Origin: Snodgrassella alvi
Lineage (GTDB): Bacteria; Pseudomonadota; Gammaproteobacteria; Burkholderiales; Neisseriaceae
Assembly (NCBI RefSeq): GCF_002777825.1
Contig: NZ_MEIR01000076.1
Coordinates: forward strand, 1-56,294
Length of the DNA stretch: 56,294 nt
Reading direction: 5' to 3'
Shown here: positions 55,442 through 56,294 of the stretch, piece after piece
Position numbering within the stretch: position 1 is the first letter of the stretch
How the letters are laid out: each line of letters starts with the position of its first letter
The notes under the pieces: model-generated
Databases searched by the model: none
What the model was told of the DNA's origin: nothing
The model's input: only the letters and a program-made list of their open reading frames with translations
Made by a program: the position numbers and the translations under genes

Positions 55442-56294
55442 TTAAGCGATAACTTTAGCAACCACACCGGCACCAACTGTACGGCCACCTTCACGAATCG
55501 CAAAGCGCAAGCCTTCTTCCATCGCAATCGGATGAATCAATTCTACATCGATGGTTACGTTTTCACCTGGCATTACCATTTCCACGCCTTCTGCCAGACT
55601 TACTGCTCCAGTTACGTCAGTAGTTCGGAAATAGAATTGTGGGCGGTAGTTTGCGAAGAATGGAGTATGACGACCACCTTCTTCTTTGCTCAATACGTAA
55701 ACTTCTGCTTTGAATTTGGTGTGCGGGGTGATGCTGCCCGGTTTTGCCAATACCTGACCGCGTTCTACTTCTTCACGTTTGGTACCACGCAACAATACAC
55801 CTACGTTGTCACCTGCCTGACCTTGATCCAGCAGTTTGCGGAACATTTCCACACCGGTACAGGTGGTTTTTTGGGTCTCTTTCAGACCTACAATTTCAAT
55901 TTCGTCGCCTACATTGATTACACCGCGTTCTACACGACCAGTAACCACGGTACCACGGCCTGAAATTGAGAATACGTCTTCAATCGGCAACAGGAATGGT
56001 TTGTCTACTGCACGTTCCGGAGTAGGAATGTAGCTGTCTAATGCATCTGCCAAAGCCATGATCGAAGCTTCACCGATGTCAGAAGTATCACCTTCCAGTG
56101 CTTTCAGTGCAGAACCTTTAATCAATGGAATGTCGTCACCCGGGAATTCGTAGCTAGACAGCAGATCACGGATTTCCATTTCTACCAGTTCCAGCAACTC
56201 TTCGTCGTCTACCATGTCGCATTTGTTCATGTAAACGATGATGTAAGGTACGCCTACCTGACGAGCCAGCAGAATGTGCTCACGAGTTTGTGGC
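55442..56294 (-). CDS. tuf: Elongation factor Tu (partial, 5' end outside the window)
   Basis: The C-terminal 283 codons of EF-Tu; the frame is open to the right edge and continues as [27 protein letters not shown], so the Met at 56230 is internal. The NKCD GTP-specificity motif, the domain 2 segment [17 protein letters not shown] and the C-terminus [22 protein letters not shown] are seen. The GTP-binding P-loop lies outside the window. EF-Tu brings aminoacyl-tRNA to the ribosome. Confidence 0.98.
   Translation of the reverse strand, partial: PQTREHILLARQVGVPYIIVYMNKCDMVDDEELLELVEMEIRDLLSSYEFPGDDIPLIKGSALKALEGDTSDIGEASIMALADALDSYIPTPERAVDKPFLLPIEDVFSISGRGTVVTGRVERGVINVGDEIEIVGLKETQKTTCTGVEMFRKLLDQGQAGDNVGVLLRGTKREEVERGQVLAKPGSITPHTKFKAEVYVLSKEEGGRHTPFFANYRPQFYFRTTDVTGAVSLAEGVEMVMPGENVTIDVELIHPIAMEEGLRFAIREGGRTVGAGVVAKVIA

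Noticed and set aside
1-56294. Neisserial DNA uptake sequences
   Set aside because: I looked for GCCGTCTGAA and the known AGGC(A/T)(G/A)CCTGAA dialects by eye and noticed no repeated copies. A counted k-mer search would be needed to exclude a different dialect.

Overview
The window looks like a chromosome segment of a betaproteobacterium of the family Neisseriaceae. The moderately AT-rich base composition, the str/S10 order tuf-rpsJ, the divergent cyaY / lptM-lysA pair and a complete Rhs-armed type VI secretion system (T6SS) would fit a host-associated genus such as Snodgrassella. That genus assignment is inference; nothing in the window proves it.

Layout. (1) 1-17833, minus strand: one long T6SS gene block transcribed from clpV (tssH) through tssB, tssC, an NlpC/P60-like effector with two STY0301-type partner genes, hcp, tssJ, tssK, tssL (with an OmpA-like domain), a candidate new effector/immunity pair, tssM, tagF, a putative metallopeptidase-type effector and a tandem array of three lipoprotein genes (the third cut by the window edge). 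(2) 18194-24494, plus strand: the divergent T6SS operon fha-like, tagJ, tssE, tssF, tssG, tssA, closed by a terminator. (3) 24938-26120: a decayed IS3-family element. (4) 26684-37859: vgrG, an EagR-type chaperone gene, a full-length rhs toxin gene with its immunity gene, then two promoterless rhs-tip/toxin/immunity cassettes and a third rhs-core scrap. (5) 38014-47917: housekeeping genes trpE, recA, a DEAD-box helicase, the 4.5S SRP RNA, a SIMPL-domain protein, tRNA-Glu and tRNA-Arg, an exonuclease, a YhcB-like protein, pgpA and thiL. (6) 48110-50490: a pseudogene graveyard holding remains of a PLP decarboxylase and an ATP-grasp enzyme. (7) 50523-56294: a LysR regulator, cyaY, lptM, lysA, an aminotransferase, rpsJ and the 3' part of tuf.

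How it works together. The structural genes supply baseplate (TssA/E/F/G/K), membrane complex (TssJ/L/M), sheath (TssB/C), tube (Hcp), ATPase (ClpV), spike (VgrG) and accessory proteins (TagF, TagJ, FHA-like). Inserted between structural genes are three separate toxin/antitoxin-like modules with exported partner proteins, suggesting periplasmic, cell-wall or envelope targets. The Rhs locus is a fourth, cytoplasm-directed toxin module with a reservoir of alternative toxin tips that share rhs DNA with the active gene. The most interesting elements are the uncharacterised pair between tssL and tssM, the triplicated lipoprotein array and the three-cassette Rhs reservoir.
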